A DNA stretch of 64,000 bases from Coraliomargarita sp965656715 (GCA_965656715.1 CBFHLR010000001.1:62001-126000); one strand, 5' to 3'. Counted from the first letter of the stretch, positions 1-11,601 are shown. Program-made: numbers and translations. Notes: generated by a model from the sequence alone, not told the origin.

Positions 1-444
1 GCCTGCGCCCACGAATGCCGAAATTCCGAAGAAGCCGCTGTGTGTGGTGAGTCCGAGGATGACTCCGATAACGACTAGACTGCCCGCAGCGATGCGGACT
101 TGGCGTTCGATCGAAATGCTACCTTTGCCATATTCAATTTCAACTCCAGCGTCCTTCGCAGCATCGGTGCCACCTTCGACCACATAGACACTTTGATGTC
201 CGGCCGCGACGAGCTTTTGCGCTGCCATGGAGGCACGTTTACCACTTTGGCACAGGATATAGACTGGAAAGCCCGGATCATTGTGGGCGCAGAAGTCCTC
301 CGCATCTATTTTGTCGAGCGGGTTGAGCTCAGCTCCTGCAACGTGCTCGGCCCTGTATTCGGAGGGGCTTCGCACATCGATGACTGTATGGCCCTCAGTG
401 AGGAGGGCAGGGAGTTGGGCGGCAGTAATGGTCTCAAAACTCAT
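1..444 (-). CDS. Membrane rhodanese-domain protein (YgaP-like), 3' end cut by window edge
   Basis: Reading leftward from an ATG at 444 gives 148 open codons that leave the window without a stop. Residues 1-105 form a rhodanese domain: the entry motif VIDVRSPSEY lies near residue 21, and the active-site loop CQSGKRA places the catalytic Cys at about residue 65. From about residue 112 the protein continues with ERQVRIAAG and a hydrophobic stretch, as in the DUF2892 membrane domain of YgaP. Members of this family carry persulfide sulfur transferase activity at the inner membrane; the physiological acceptor here is unknown. It is divergent from purH, with 111 bp between the starts. The rhodanese call is firm; the YgaP-like architecture is likely, but the C-terminus is not seen. 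Confidence 0.85.
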   Translation of the reverse strand, partial: MSFETITAAQLPALLTEGHTVIDVRSPSEYRAEHVAGAELNPLDKIDAEDFCAHNDPGFPVYILCQSGKRASMAAQKLVAAGHQSVYVVEGGTDAAKDAGVEIEYGKGSISIERQVRIAAGSLVVIGVILGLTTHSGFFGISAFVGAG

Positions 445-555
445 AAGAGATAGGCTATTCAGCTCTGAGACGAATTCAAGACTTGGCGCACAATCATCAG
501 GCGCTTTAATCGCTCACTTCAGTTTTTCAATCGATCACCGTTAATTCATACGCAT

Positions 556-2106
<1,551 letters not shown>

Positions 2107-2127
2107 TCTGCGATTCCAGATTTCAAC

Positions 2128-2159
2128 AAAAGGCCGGGCAGCGATGTCTGGCCTTTTTT
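2128..2159 (+). terminator. Rho-independent terminator after purH
   Basis: AAAAGGCC (2128-2135) pairs with GGCCTTTT (2150-2157) around a 14-nt loop, and the 3' side runs into TTTTTT. It lies 21 bp after the purH stop. Confidence 0.8.
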
Positions 2160-2214
2160 GTGTTTGGTTAACCTAAATTCAAACTGTTTCCTAATCTTGT
2201 TAGCTAAATCCTGC

Positions 2215-3051
2215 ATGAAACTTATACACGTCTTCTTTCTTATTCTGGGGCTTCATTGTGCTGCGAGCCTGCATGCGGAGTCCGCCCATCCCTTGATTGG
2301 GGTGAGCCAGCAAGTCGTCGTCGAGCGTTTTGGACAGCCCACCAACTCACTGTCGAGCAGTAGTAAGACCATTTTAAATTATCCGCAGGGACGGATTACG
2401 CTCAAGCAGGGCCAAGTTACCGACGTGTCGGGGCAGTTTGCATTTGATCCCTCCAAGCCGCCATCGCCGAAAGATAAAACAGCGAGCGTCCAGACCGAGG
2501 CGCCATCGACTAAGGCTGTAGAAGCGCCAGCTCCTGTGGTTAAAAAGCCAGTAGCTTCGGAGAAAGAGCCCCCTAAGAGTTTTAGATGGAGTGGCATGCT
2601 AGCGGATGCGCAACGAAGATCGAAAGCGAGTGGCTTACCGATCCTTGTGCTATTTACAGGGCCTGATTGGTGCCCGCCTTGCATACAGCTGGAGAAAGAG
2701 GTGCTCCCACGCAAAGAGTTCCAAAGCTATGTTCGCGAGAACTTCATCCCATTGAAGGTCGAACTCTTCCGCCGCTCGCCACAGAGCCCAGCCAGCAAAG
2801 CTCAATACGAATCACTGACTGCCAAGTATGGCGTGAATGGAGTTCCTACATTTGTCATTCTCTCGACGGACGGAACGCTACTCAGCACACCTGACGTTTG
2901 GAAGCGATACTCCGGCGCAAAGAATCGAGAGCAAGAGATCATCGCTGCGATCCAAGCCGCCCATGGCGGATCCACCGGAGCCAAGTCCTACCTGAAGATC
3001 GCACTGGGCTTAGTGCTTGTGGTCGTCGTGATTCGAGCGATTCGGAAATAA
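2215..3051 (+). CDS. Secreted or membrane-tethered thioredoxin-like protein
   Basis: This 278-residue protein has four parts. Residues 1-21 are a signal peptide ending before ESAHPL. Residues 25-75 resemble a small SmpA/OmlA-like module (LIGVSQQVVVERFGQP). Residues 78-122 are a Pro/Lys/Ala-rich linker. Residues 123-250 are a thioredoxin fold with active site CPPC (Cys153 and Cys156), preceded by VLFTGPDW and followed by a cis-Pro region GVPTFVIL. A C-terminal hydrophobic helix (about 259-275) ends in RAIRK and would anchor it. It therefore probably acts as a periplasmic thiol-disulfide protein. The ATG at 2215 was preferred to an in-frame start at 2158 because it begins the signal peptide. 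The substrate is unknown and no cytochrome-c maturation genes lie nearby. Confidence 0.8.
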   Translation: MKLIHVFFLILGLHCAASLHAESAHPLIGVSQQVVVERFGQPTNSLSSSSKTILNYPQGRITLKQGQVTDVSGQFAFDPSKPPSPKDKTASVQTEAPSTKAVEAPAPVVKKPVASEKEPPKSFRWSGMLADAQRRSKASGLPILVLFTGPDWCPPCIQLEKEVLPRKEFQSYVRENFIPLKVELFRRSPQSPASKAQYESLTAKYGVNGVPTFVILSTDGTLLSTPDVWKRYSGAKNREQEIIAAIQAAHGGSTGAKSYLKIALGLVLVVVVIRAIRK

Positions 3052-3083
3052 TAGAAGTGGAGTCGGTTTTTGGGTCTTTCGTT

Positions 3084-3168
3084 AGTCGAAATCGCAGTCG
3101 AAATCCAAATCGATTCCTCCCTGCAGTGAATCCGAGGCGATTTGGATTTGGATTTCGAGTTTCGATGG
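3084..3168. repeat. Palindromic element built of a 6-nt unit, upstream of aspS (element E)
   Basis: The left arm TCGAAATCCAAATCG (3098-3112) is complementary to the right arm 3138-3158, which has one extra GGATTT unit. Flanking TCGAAA copies at about 3085 and 3160 extend the symmetry. Both arms are runs of the hexamer AAATCC or GGATTT. It lies about 130 bp before the aspS start. It does not look like a terminator, since no T-tract follows. Confidence 0.7.
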
Positions 3169-3298
3169 ATCAGTAATCAGTCCAAGCCTGCAACGCAGCT
3201 AAGGACAATTTGCTATCAATCGAATGGTGTGCCCCGCATCTCATTCCTTTTTCATGCTTGTTTCGGTGGGAGAAGCTGTTTTCTTTGCGCGTTTCATC

Positions 3299-5104
<1,806 letters not shown>

Positions 5105-5134
5105 GTCACATAAAAGGAATTACTTTTCGACTGG

Positions 5135-5161
5135 AACCCGGAGGCGACTCCGGGTTTCTTT
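5135..5161 (+). terminator. Rho-independent terminator after aspS
   Basis: AACCCGGAG (5135-5143) and CTCCGGGTT (5148-5156) form a 9-bp stem with a GCGA tetraloop, followed by a short T-rich tail. It lies 31 bp after the aspS stop. Confidence 0.8.
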
Positions 5162-5209
5162 GTATGCATTACTTATTTTTAATTTAGAAGAACTAGCAGC
5201 TGTTGTTTT

Positions 5210-5288
5210 AACTACGAAAAGCACGAAAGTCGCGAAAGCTTCTCTAAACGTAATCTATGGTTTCGCGACTTTCGCGTCTTTCGTAGTT
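5210..5288. repeat. Palindromic element built of a 9-nt unit, before the LptC/A gene (element D)
   Basis: Left arm 5210-5237 and right arm 5261-5288 are 28 nt each, with 25 of 28 positions complementary and a 23-nt loop. Each arm is a degenerate tandem of a 9-nt unit (CTACGAAAA, GCACGAAAG, TCGCGAAAG). The element ends 18 bp before the ATG at 5307, so as RNA the hairpin would sit directly on the 5' side of the start codon. Confidence 0.85.
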
Positions 5289-5306
5289 CATTTCAGTTTC
5301 AGTTAG

Positions 5307-7187
5307 ATGCGCCAATTTTTACTACTTCTCAGCCTGATCGCAGCCGTGCCCCTGAGCGCCGAGTCTGTTGCGGGGAATTTCACCCCTAGCGCTCCAGTGT
5401 ATGATTTTCGTCTACCGCGATTTGGTGAGAACGGTTATACGGAGTGGGTGTTACGCGGAACGGAGGGGATTTATGACGGCCCTGAGCAGATTCGTGTGAA
5501 GGGGATGGCGCTACGCATTTACTCCGGCGATGAAAAGATGGCACAGGAGCTCTCACTCGATAGCCCGGAGGCGACGATTCTGACTCAGAAGAATAGTGCC
5601 GTGTCTGAGAGCGCGATCGAAATTATTGGGGCCAACTTCAAAATTTCTGGACTGGGGTGGAACTGGGATGGCAATACCAAGGAAATCCGTGTCTTGGCGC
5701 ATACCAAGGTCGAGTTCTCGCAGAGCATTGCCGCGAGTTTGACCGAAGTGCCTGCTGCTAATTCACAAGTTGGAGGTCATACTGAGATTTACAGCGAGAG
5801 CTTGCTGCTACGCACTGGCGAACTGGGCTATGCCTTTGAGTTTACCAAGGACGTGCGCGTGGTGTCCGACGAGATGGATCTGACCAGTCAAACGCTGATC
5901 GTCTTGGCCGATGGACCGGAAGGGCGTGATGCTAAAATGAAGGCGCCGGATGCTTCGGCGACAAAACTCGAAGCGGTGCGTCAGGTGATCGCACGAGGCG
6001 ATGTCGTGATTAAGCAGGATCAGCACACAGTGCGCGCGGGCGAGGCCGATTTTTTCCCGCGTGAGCAGGCATCGACTTTGACGGGCTTGCCGCAGGTTGA
6101 GCTGCCTGGAGCATTTATTAGCGGTGCAACGATTCGGACGCGCGAAGGTCGCGTCTTGATTACCGGTGATCCCGCAGCTGGGCGTGCGCAGATGATTCTG
6201 ACGCAAACCGGAGGTCTTGGCATTCAAGGAGCATCTTCACTGAGCGAGGAAACCATCGTGCTCGCAGACAAAATCCTAATGCACGAGTTGGAAACCGAGA
6301 ATAAGTTTATCTTCGAGGACAACGTAGATGTCATGTCGGGGGCGCTTCAGTTGAAGTCGGATACCTTGACCGTCTTGGCTCGGAAGGCGGCGGATGCTGC
6401 AGCGACTGATAAAGACGAGGATTCGTCCCTGAAAGTTGGCGAAGTGCACGATATGTTGGCAGAGGGCAGTGTGCGAATTGAGCAAGATGGCCAAATCGTG
6501 AATGCGGAGAAGGTGCGCTTCTTCCCACTGGAAGAGCGAGCCCATTTGACCGGAAGCCCAACCGTCTCGAATGGTGAGTCTGTTATTTCTGGTAAGACAA
6601 TCGATCTGGTGCCAGGCAAGGCAATCGTCAACGGCACCGCTTCAGAAAGGGTGGTTGTCGTGTTGCCGGTGATGCCGGACTTGGGCTACAAGCCGAATTT
6701 TGTGCCGTCAACCGTCAGTGGTGAGACTGCTGAGGTTGTCGATGACGTCGAGGAGTCTGAGACTATCGTGAAGAGCCGTATAGTGGAGATGCTGGAAGAC
6801 CCGAAGCAGACACGTTTCATCTTTAAGGAAGATGTCGAGGTGCTTGGCACCAATTTGAAGACGACCTGTGACCGTCTGGAGGTAACCGCCCTGCAAGGAG
6901 AGAGCGGCCCGGAAGCTGGCCAGCTTGACGTCGAAATTATTGAGGCGATTGATAATGTGGTGATCCATCAAGGCGAGCGTGTCGCGACGACGGAAAAGGC
7001 GATTATTCTGCCGAAGGAGGGTAAGATGACACTCGAAGGCAACGCGGTGGTTAAGGATCCGCAGGGCACTGTGAAAGGCCACAAAGTGATTCTCTTTCAA
7101 GGTGAGCGCCGTGCAGTGGTCGAAGGTGGTGGACCTACCGGTGATGGCCGTGCTCGGATTACGATTCCAGCGCCTCCATCGAAGTAA
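5307..7187 (+). CDS. LptC/LptA-like LPS-transport protein with three OstA repeats
   Basis: This 626-residue periplasmic protein probably forms part of the bridge carrying lipopolysaccharide from the inner to the outer membrane. A signal peptide (1-18) is followed by an LptC-like segment (about 27-145, with YTEWVLRGTEGIYDG). Three OstA/LptA-like repeats follow at about 175-290, 333-443 and 502-608. Each begins with a phrase like FIFKEDVEV or FEFTKDVRV, followed by an LxSDTLTVLA-type strand, an xARGDVVIxQ-type strand and a SGxTI-type strand. E. coli LptA is about 185 residues with one such domain, so this is a long single-chain version. The lptB gene starts 55 bp downstream. LptC/A character is inferred from repeats and context, so no single symbol is given. 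Confidence 0.8.
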   Translation: MRQFLLLLSLIAAVPLSAESVAGNFTPSAPVYDFRLPRFGENGYTEWVLRGTEGIYDGPEQIRVKGMALRIYSGDEKMAQELSLDSPEATILTQKNSAVSESAIEIIGANFKISGLGWNWDGNTKEIRVLAHTKVEFSQSIAASLTEVPAANSQVGGHTEIYSESLLLRTGELGYAFEFTKDVRVVSDEMDLTSQTLIVLADGPEGRDAKMKAPDASATKLEAVRQVIARGDVVIKQDQHTVRAGEADFFPREQASTLTGLPQVELPGAFISGATIRTREGRVLITGDPAAGRAQMILTQTGGLGIQGASSLSEETIVLADKILMHELETENKFIFEDNVDVMSGALQLKSDTLTVLARKAADAAATDKDEDSSLKVGEVHDMLAEGSVRIEQDGQIVNAEKVRFFPLEERAHLTGSPTVSNGESVISGKTIDLVPGKAIVNGTASERVVVVLPVMPDLGYKPNFVPSTVSGETAEVVDDVEESETIVKSRIVEMLEDPKQTRFIFKEDVEVLGTNLKTTCDRLEVTALQGESGPEAGQLDVEIIEAIDNVVIHQGERVATTEKAIILPKEGKMTLEGNAVVKDPQGTVKGHKVILFQGERRAVVEGGGPTGDGRARITIPAPPSK

Positions 7188-7242
7188 AATTCACTGAGGT
7201 TAGGTTTGCGATCTACACAGTGCTCCTTTTGATCTGATACAT

Positions 7243-7983
7243 ATGGACGAAGCTTCAGCCCCTCCGAAAATTGAGACCCGCGACTTGGTGCGCGACTTTG
7301 GCAAGCGCCGCGTAGTCAATGGCGTCAATATCAACGTTACCGCAGGGGAGATTGTTGGCCTCTTGGGACCCAATGGTGCCGGCAAAACGACGACTTTCTA
7401 CATGGTGGTGGGGCTCATTCCGGCGACTAAGGGGAAAGTGTTTTTGGATGATGACGATCTGACTCCGCTGCCGATGTATCGCCGTGCGCGGCGCGGTATT
7501 GGTTATTTGCCGCAGGAAGCATCGATTTTTCGTAAGATGACGGTGGAGCAGAATATTCGTGCGGTCGCTGAGACTCTGCCGCTGAGCAAAGCTGAGCGCA
7601 AAGCCTGCATAGAGGAGCACTTGGAAGAGCTTGGCCTGACGCATCTGGCGAAGCAGAAAGCTTACACCTTGAGTGGTGGGGAGCGCCGCCGCTTGGAGAT
7701 TTCGCGTGCATTGGTCACGCAGCCGAAGTTCCTACTCATGGATGAGCCCTTCAGTGGGGTCGATCCAATCAGCGTGAGCGAAGTGCAGAAGATTATTGTG
7801 CAGCTCAAAGACCGTGGTATCGGCGTCTTAATCACCGACCACAATGTGCGTGAGACGCTGCAAATTGTGGACCGCGCCTATTTGCTGCACCAAGGTAAGG
7901 TGCTCGCCGAGGGCAGCAGCGACTTCCTCGTCAATGACCCACAGAGCCGTGAGTTCTACCTCGGCGAAGATTTCAATATGTAG
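7243..7983 (+). CDS. lptB: LPS export ABC transporter ATPase LptB
   Basis: This 246-residue cytoplasmic ATPase powers LPS extraction by LptFG. Walker A is GPNGAGKTT, the Q-loop region is GIGYLPQEASIFRKMTV, the ABC signature is LSGGERRR, Walker B is FLLMDEPFSGVDP and the H-loop is ITDHNVRETL. The PQEASIFRKMTVEQN stretch and the length are typical of LptB rather than of amino-acid ABC ATPases. The start is the ATG within CATATG (7240-7245). It follows the LptC/A-like gene and precedes hprK by 40 bp; the LptF/G permease is encoded 6 kb downstream. Confidence 0.95.
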   Translation: MDEASAPPKIETRDLVRDFGKRRVVNGVNINVTAGEIVGLLGPNGAGKTTTFYMVVGLIPATKGKVFLDDDDLTPLPMYRRARRGIGYLPQEASIFRKMTVEQNIRAVAETLPLSKAERKACIEEHLEELGLTHLAKQKAYTLSGGERRRLEISRALVTQPKFLLMDEPFSGVDPISVSEVQKIIVQLKDRGIGVLITDHNVRETLQIVDRAYLLHQGKVLAEGSSDFLVNDPQSREFYLGEDFNM

Positions 7984-8023
7984 GGCACAAATTACCCCGC
8001 ACGCGTTCTACTTTACCTCAATT

Positions 8024-8992
8024 ATGCCCAAGCAAGTTAAAAGCAAAACCACGTTTATCGAAGCTGTCTCCGTTCGAGAGTTCTTCGAGTCGTTTAAAGA
8101 TCCCCTGTCTCTCGAAATCGTTGCCGGTGAGGCGGGGCTGGATAAGACGATCCGTGAGCGGAGCTTGAATCGTCCGGCCTTGGCCTTGACTGGTTACTTC
8201 CGTTATTTCGCGACCAAGCGTATTCAGCTGTTCGGTGCGGGCGAAATGGCTTACTTGCGCGATCTCGATGAGGATGAAGAGCAGCGGGTGATGACGGAGA
8301 TCCTAAAGCGGAATGTTCCCTGCCTGATTATTTCCCGGAATTTGTTGCCGACAAAGATCATGAAGCAGTTGGCGGACGAATATGGCACTCCGTTGATTCG
8401 ATCCACGCTGAAGTCGAAAACACTGACGACTGAAGCGACCTTACTTCTTGAAGATAAATTTGCACCCCGCACGCATATGCACGGCACGCTCTTGGATGTG
8501 CGAGGCATTGGCACCTTGATTTGCGGTGAAAGTGGTGTGGGTAAGAGTGAGTGTGCCTTGGCTCTGATTGAGCGTGGGCATAGCTTGGTTGCGGACGACT
8601 TGACTTATATTAAGCGCCTCAGTGATCGTGAATTGATGGGCACTTCGTCGGAGCTGAGCCGTGGTTATATGGAGTGCCGTGGCTTGGGCATTATTAATAT
8701 CGCCGACTTGTTTGGTGTGCGCTCGGTTCGTTTGCAAAAGCGTATCGACTTGGTGATTAACTTTATTGCCTGGACGAAAGGGATGCATGAAGAGCGCACA
8801 GGTCTGGAAGGGAAGACGCTCGAGATCTTGGGACTGCCAGTGGAGATTATGGAGATTCCGGTTCGCCCCGGGCGCGATATGGCACGTTTGGTTGAAGTGG
8901 CCGCAATGGTGCATGCGTTGAAGACGATGGGGCATGATTCGGCTGCTGAGTTTAATGAGAAGTTGATCGCTCATATGGGCGGGGCTAACTAG
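8024..8992 (+). CDS. hprK: HPr kinase/phosphorylase
   Basis: This 322-residue protein phosphorylates and dephosphorylates a Ser of the PTS carrier HPr. The N-terminal half (1-130) is the variable HPrK domain (SLNRPALALTGYF). The C-terminal half holds HMHGTL (catalytic His153), the P-loop GESGVGKS (168-175), VADD at about 189-192 and the C-terminal signature region EIPVRPGRDMARLVE. The ATG at 8024 gives the family N-terminus; an earlier in-frame start would overlap lptB. In many proteobacteria hprK lies in the lptA-lptB-rpoN-hpf-ptsN neighbourhood, and here it directly follows lptB. No ptsH or ptsI is in the window, but an EIIA domain is fused to the antiporter at 19819-22050. Confidence 0.96.
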   Translation: MPKQVKSKTTFIEAVSVREFFESFKDPLSLEIVAGEAGLDKTIRERSLNRPALALTGYFRYFATKRIQLFGAGEMAYLRDLDEDEEQRVMTEILKRNVPCLIISRNLLPTKIMKQLADEYGTPLIRSTLKSKTLTTEATLLLEDKFAPRTHMHGTLLDVRGIGTLICGESGVGKSECALALIERGHSLVADDLTYIKRLSDRELMGTSSELSRGYMECRGLGIINIADLFGVRSVRLQKRIDLVINFIAWTKGMHEERTGLEGKTLEILGLPVEIMEIPVRPGRDMARLVEVAAMVHALKTMGHDSAAEFNEKLIAHMGGAN

Positions 8993-9010
8993 GTAACCAA
9001 GTCTACTGCG

Positions 9011-10393
9011 ATGGAACCGATTCTATATGGTATTGTTGTTGTCCTGATTCTTGGTCTGGTCGCGCTTGCGCGTGCGTATGCGAAACAGAAAGAGCTTGCA
9101 AGTATGCTGACCAAGGAGCTTCGTGAGGAGTCGGAGAGCGCTTCGGCGGACTTGTCGCCTGAGGCCGAAAAGCCCGTGCGGCCTCAGCCATCCGATAAGT
9201 CGCATGGTCTTACAGAGCCTGCATCTAATGCGCTGTTTGCGACGCTTTCCCATGAGTTGCGCACACCGCTCAATGGTGTGCTTGGTATTTCTCAAATGCT
9301 GAATGAAGAGCAGGAGAGTGAAGATCTTAAGGTATTGGAAGGTTGCGCACGTCACATGCTTGCGGTGCTGCACACCTTGGTGAATCTCTCCAAAGTTCAG
9401 GCCGAATGGGGGCAGTTACCCGAATATCGTGAATGGGTGAGTCTGCATGACCTGACGGAGCAGATTAAGAAAAGCCTGAATTTCCGTGCGCGCACGCGTG
9501 GGCTCACCATCGAGATCGAGCACCAAGACAAGACCCTGCGTTTACGCGGTGATAGTGATCAGCTGAAAACAATTATTGAAACGGCTCTGCTGGGATCGAT
9601 CGAGCGCGTCGATATCGCGGACCTGCCGGATGAGCAGAAGACGCTCTTCCTGAATTGGCATACGACCGATGACGATGTGAAGTTTGTCATCGATAACCCG
9701 CTCGAGCGGATCGCTCCGAATCGCGGCGAGCGCATCTCGGAGGTGTCTGAGTTGACGACCGGTAATAGCCATTCGCGTATCAAGATGGAGTTCCTGTATT
9801 GGGCGGTCTCCACTGCTTTGCTAGAGCATTACAAGGGTGCGATGTTGGCGGTGCCTCTTGAGCCTGCAGGTGTGCGCACAACCTTAGCATTTGAGATGGA
9901 GCGGATGCATGCGTCTCCAAGTGAGAATCTACCGGTAGGTGGCTTGCGTTTGGACTCTGCAGATAAAGCGCCGAAGGCGATGGTGGAGTTACCTCAGGTA
10001 TTCAAGATCTTGGTTGCCGAAGATGATCCGATCAATCGGGGCTTGATGACGATGTTGCTCAAGCACATGGGGCAGGATGCACACTTTGCTACGAATGGTC
10101 AGGAAGTGTTAGATAAGCTGGAGGTTGAGACTGACTTCGACTTGATCTTAATGGACATTGATATGCCGGTTCTAGATGGCATGTCTGCAGCACGTGCGTT
10201 ACGCTTCGGCGAGGCCGGAGACCTCGGTATGACGATACCTATTGTTGCCGTGACCGCTTTCAATGCGCTCTCAGATCAGGGCAAATTCAAGAAGGCAGGC
10301 ATGGATTATTTCCTTCCGAAGCCGGTGGGTTTGGCAAATTTACGTGAAGTTCTGTTGGAGATTATCCGTAAACAGCGCCGCGAAGCCGAGTAA
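9011..10393 (+). CDS. Membrane-anchored hybrid histidine kinase with degenerate ATPase domain
   Basis: This 460-residue protein has one N-terminal membrane helix (about 4-21) and no separate sensor domain. A HisKA dimerisation domain contains HELRTPLNG (His81). An ATPase-like region (about 145-298) follows, then a receiver domain (331-455) with acidic pocket EDD, phospho-acceptor Asp382 in LMDIDMP and Lys437 in LPKPV. The ATPase region keeps the family's overall pattern but lacks a recognisable N-box Asn, the DxGxG box (DNPLERIAP stands there) and the GLGL box. It may therefore not autophosphorylate, and could act as a phosphatase or relay member. It sits in the lptB-hprK-aroK-ysxC run, 18 bp after hprK and 12 bp before aroK; an HPt protein follows at 11721. 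Confidence 0.85.
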   Translation: MEPILYGIVVVLILGLVALARAYAKQKELASMLTKELREESESASADLSPEAEKPVRPQPSDKSHGLTEPASNALFATLSHELRTPLNGVLGISQMLNEEQESEDLKVLEGCARHMLAVLHTLVNLSKVQAEWGQLPEYREWVSLHDLTEQIKKSLNFRARTRGLTIEIEHQDKTLRLRGDSDQLKTIIETALLGSIERVDIADLPDEQKTLFLNWHTTDDDVKFVIDNPLERIAPNRGERISEVSELTTGNSHSRIKMEFLYWAVSTALLEHYKGAMLAVPLEPAGVRTTLAFEMERMHASPSENLPVGGLRLDSADKAPKAMVELPQVFKILVAEDDPINRGLMTMLLKHMGQDAHFATNGQEVLDKLEVETDFDLILMDIDMPVLDGMSAARALRFGEAGDLGMTIPIVAVTAFNALSDQGKFKKAGMDYFLPKPVGLANLREVLLEIIRKQRREAE

Positions 10394-10405
10394 TTTATTT
10401 TAAAG

Positions 10406-10906
10406 ATGGTTGATAGTTTGATCCTGATTGGGATGCCTGGCTGTGGAAAAAGCACGCTGGGTGTTCTACTTGCGAAACGGCTTGCTATGTGTTTTGTCGA
10501 CACCGACTTGATGATTCAAGAGCAGTCCGGTATGCGCCTTCAGGACTACCAGAGACAGAAAGGGATGGACGCGTTCCGTGAGTTTGAATGCCAAGTGCTC
10601 AGTGCGGTCGATTGCAAGCGAACGGTGGTGGCGACAGGTGGAAGTGCGGTTTATTATCCTGATGCGATGACCCACCTTAAAACGCTGGGGCGTGTTGTTT
10701 ACCTCGATGTGCCCTTGGAGATCATTCGGGCACGTGTGGGTGACTTGGAGGACCGTGGCGTGGTTATTGATGCTGGCAAGACACTCGAGGACCTGATTGC
10801 CGAGCGTAAACCGCTGTATCACAAGTATGCTGATAGTGTCGTCGTTTGTGGCGGTAAGTCCTTGCATGAACTGTTGGACGAGGTGAGCTGGCTCTACAAA
10901 GAGTAG
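10406..10906 (+). CDS. aroK: Shikimate kinase
   Basis: This 166-residue P-loop kinase converts shikimate to shikimate 3-phosphate in aromatic amino-acid synthesis. Walker A is GMPGCGKST (9-17), the substrate-binding Asp pair is in VDTDLMI, Arg/Glu binding residues are in FREFE, and the glycine-rich substrate loop reads ATGGSAV where most family members have TGGG. The lid carries EDRG and the C-terminal ERKPLYHKYAD matches the family's R-x-PLY-x-x-x-AD element. Length is typical. It starts 12 bp after the kinase gene and is likely co-transcribed with it. The GGS change and weak lid sequence leave a small chance that it phosphorylates a related substrate. Confidence 0.85.
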   Translation: MVDSLILIGMPGCGKSTLGVLLAKRLAMCFVDTDLMIQEQSGMRLQDYQRQKGMDAFREFECQVLSAVDCKRTVVATGGSAVYYPDAMTHLKTLGRVVYLDVPLEIIRARVGDLEDRGVVIDAGKTLEDLIAERKPLYHKYADSVVVCGGKSLHELLDEVSWLYKE

Positions 10907-10959
10907 ATTTTTCCATTGCGCCACGGATACTTTCTGACGGACTGGAGTAATAGCTTTGT

Positions 10960-11601
10960 ATGAAAATTGATACTGCAGTCTTCCAAGCGAGCGCACTTGA
11001 TCTTGAAGAATGCCCGCCATCGCGACTTCCCGAATTCGCCTTTGTGGGGCGCTCGAATGTGGGCAAGTCTTCGTTGATTAATATGCTGACTGGGAAGCAG
11101 GAATTAGCTCGCACATCCAGTAAACCTGGTAAGACCCAACTGATTAACTTCTTCAAAATCAACGATGCGTGGAATCTGGTGGATTTGCCAGGATATGGTT
11201 ACGCCAAGTTGTCGAAGAAAAAGCAGGAGGACTTCAATCTCCATGTCAGTGGGTATTTGCTGGGCCGTGAAAACCTGAAACAGATTTTTGTTCTGGTGGA
11301 CTCTCAATTAGAGCCGCTGGACGGCGATTTGGCCTTCATCGACTGGCTGCAGGACTGTAAGTTGCCGTATTCGGTGATCTTTACGAAAACGGACCGAGGC
11401 TCGAACTCGACTGCAAAGAATCATGCCGATCAATTTGTTGAAGAGTTGGAGCGTCTTGAGCTCAAGCCCAACGAACTGTTCAGTTGTTCCTCTAAGACAC
11501 GTAAAGGGCGCAACGAGATTTTACAGTGGATCGACAAGCAGCTCCCTAAGAAGTCCAAGAAAAAGAAGGGCAAGCAGGTAAATCTTGGCTGGATGAAGTA
11601 G
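10960..11601 (+). CDS. ysxC: YihA/YsxC-family ribosome-biogenesis GTPase
   Basis: This 213-residue GTPase (also called EngB or YihA) acts in assembly of the 50S ribosomal subunit. The G1 motif is GRSNVGKSS, the switch region KPGKTQLINFF is characteristic of the family, G3 is DLPGYG, G4 is TKTD and G5 is SCSSKTRKG. Length is usual (about 200), with an added Lys-rich tail (KKSKKKKGK) that could help contact RNA. It follows aroK by 53 bp in the same direction. Confidence 0.95.
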   Translation: MKIDTAVFQASALDLEECPPSRLPEFAFVGRSNVGKSSLINMLTGKQELARTSSKPGKTQLINFFKINDAWNLVDLPGYGYAKLSKKKQEDFNLHVSGYLLGRENLKQIFVLVDSQLEPLDGDLAFIDWLQDCKLPYSVIFTKTDRGSNSTAKNHADQFVEELERLELKPNELFSCSSKTRKGRNEILQWIDKQLPKKSKKKKGKQVNLGWMK

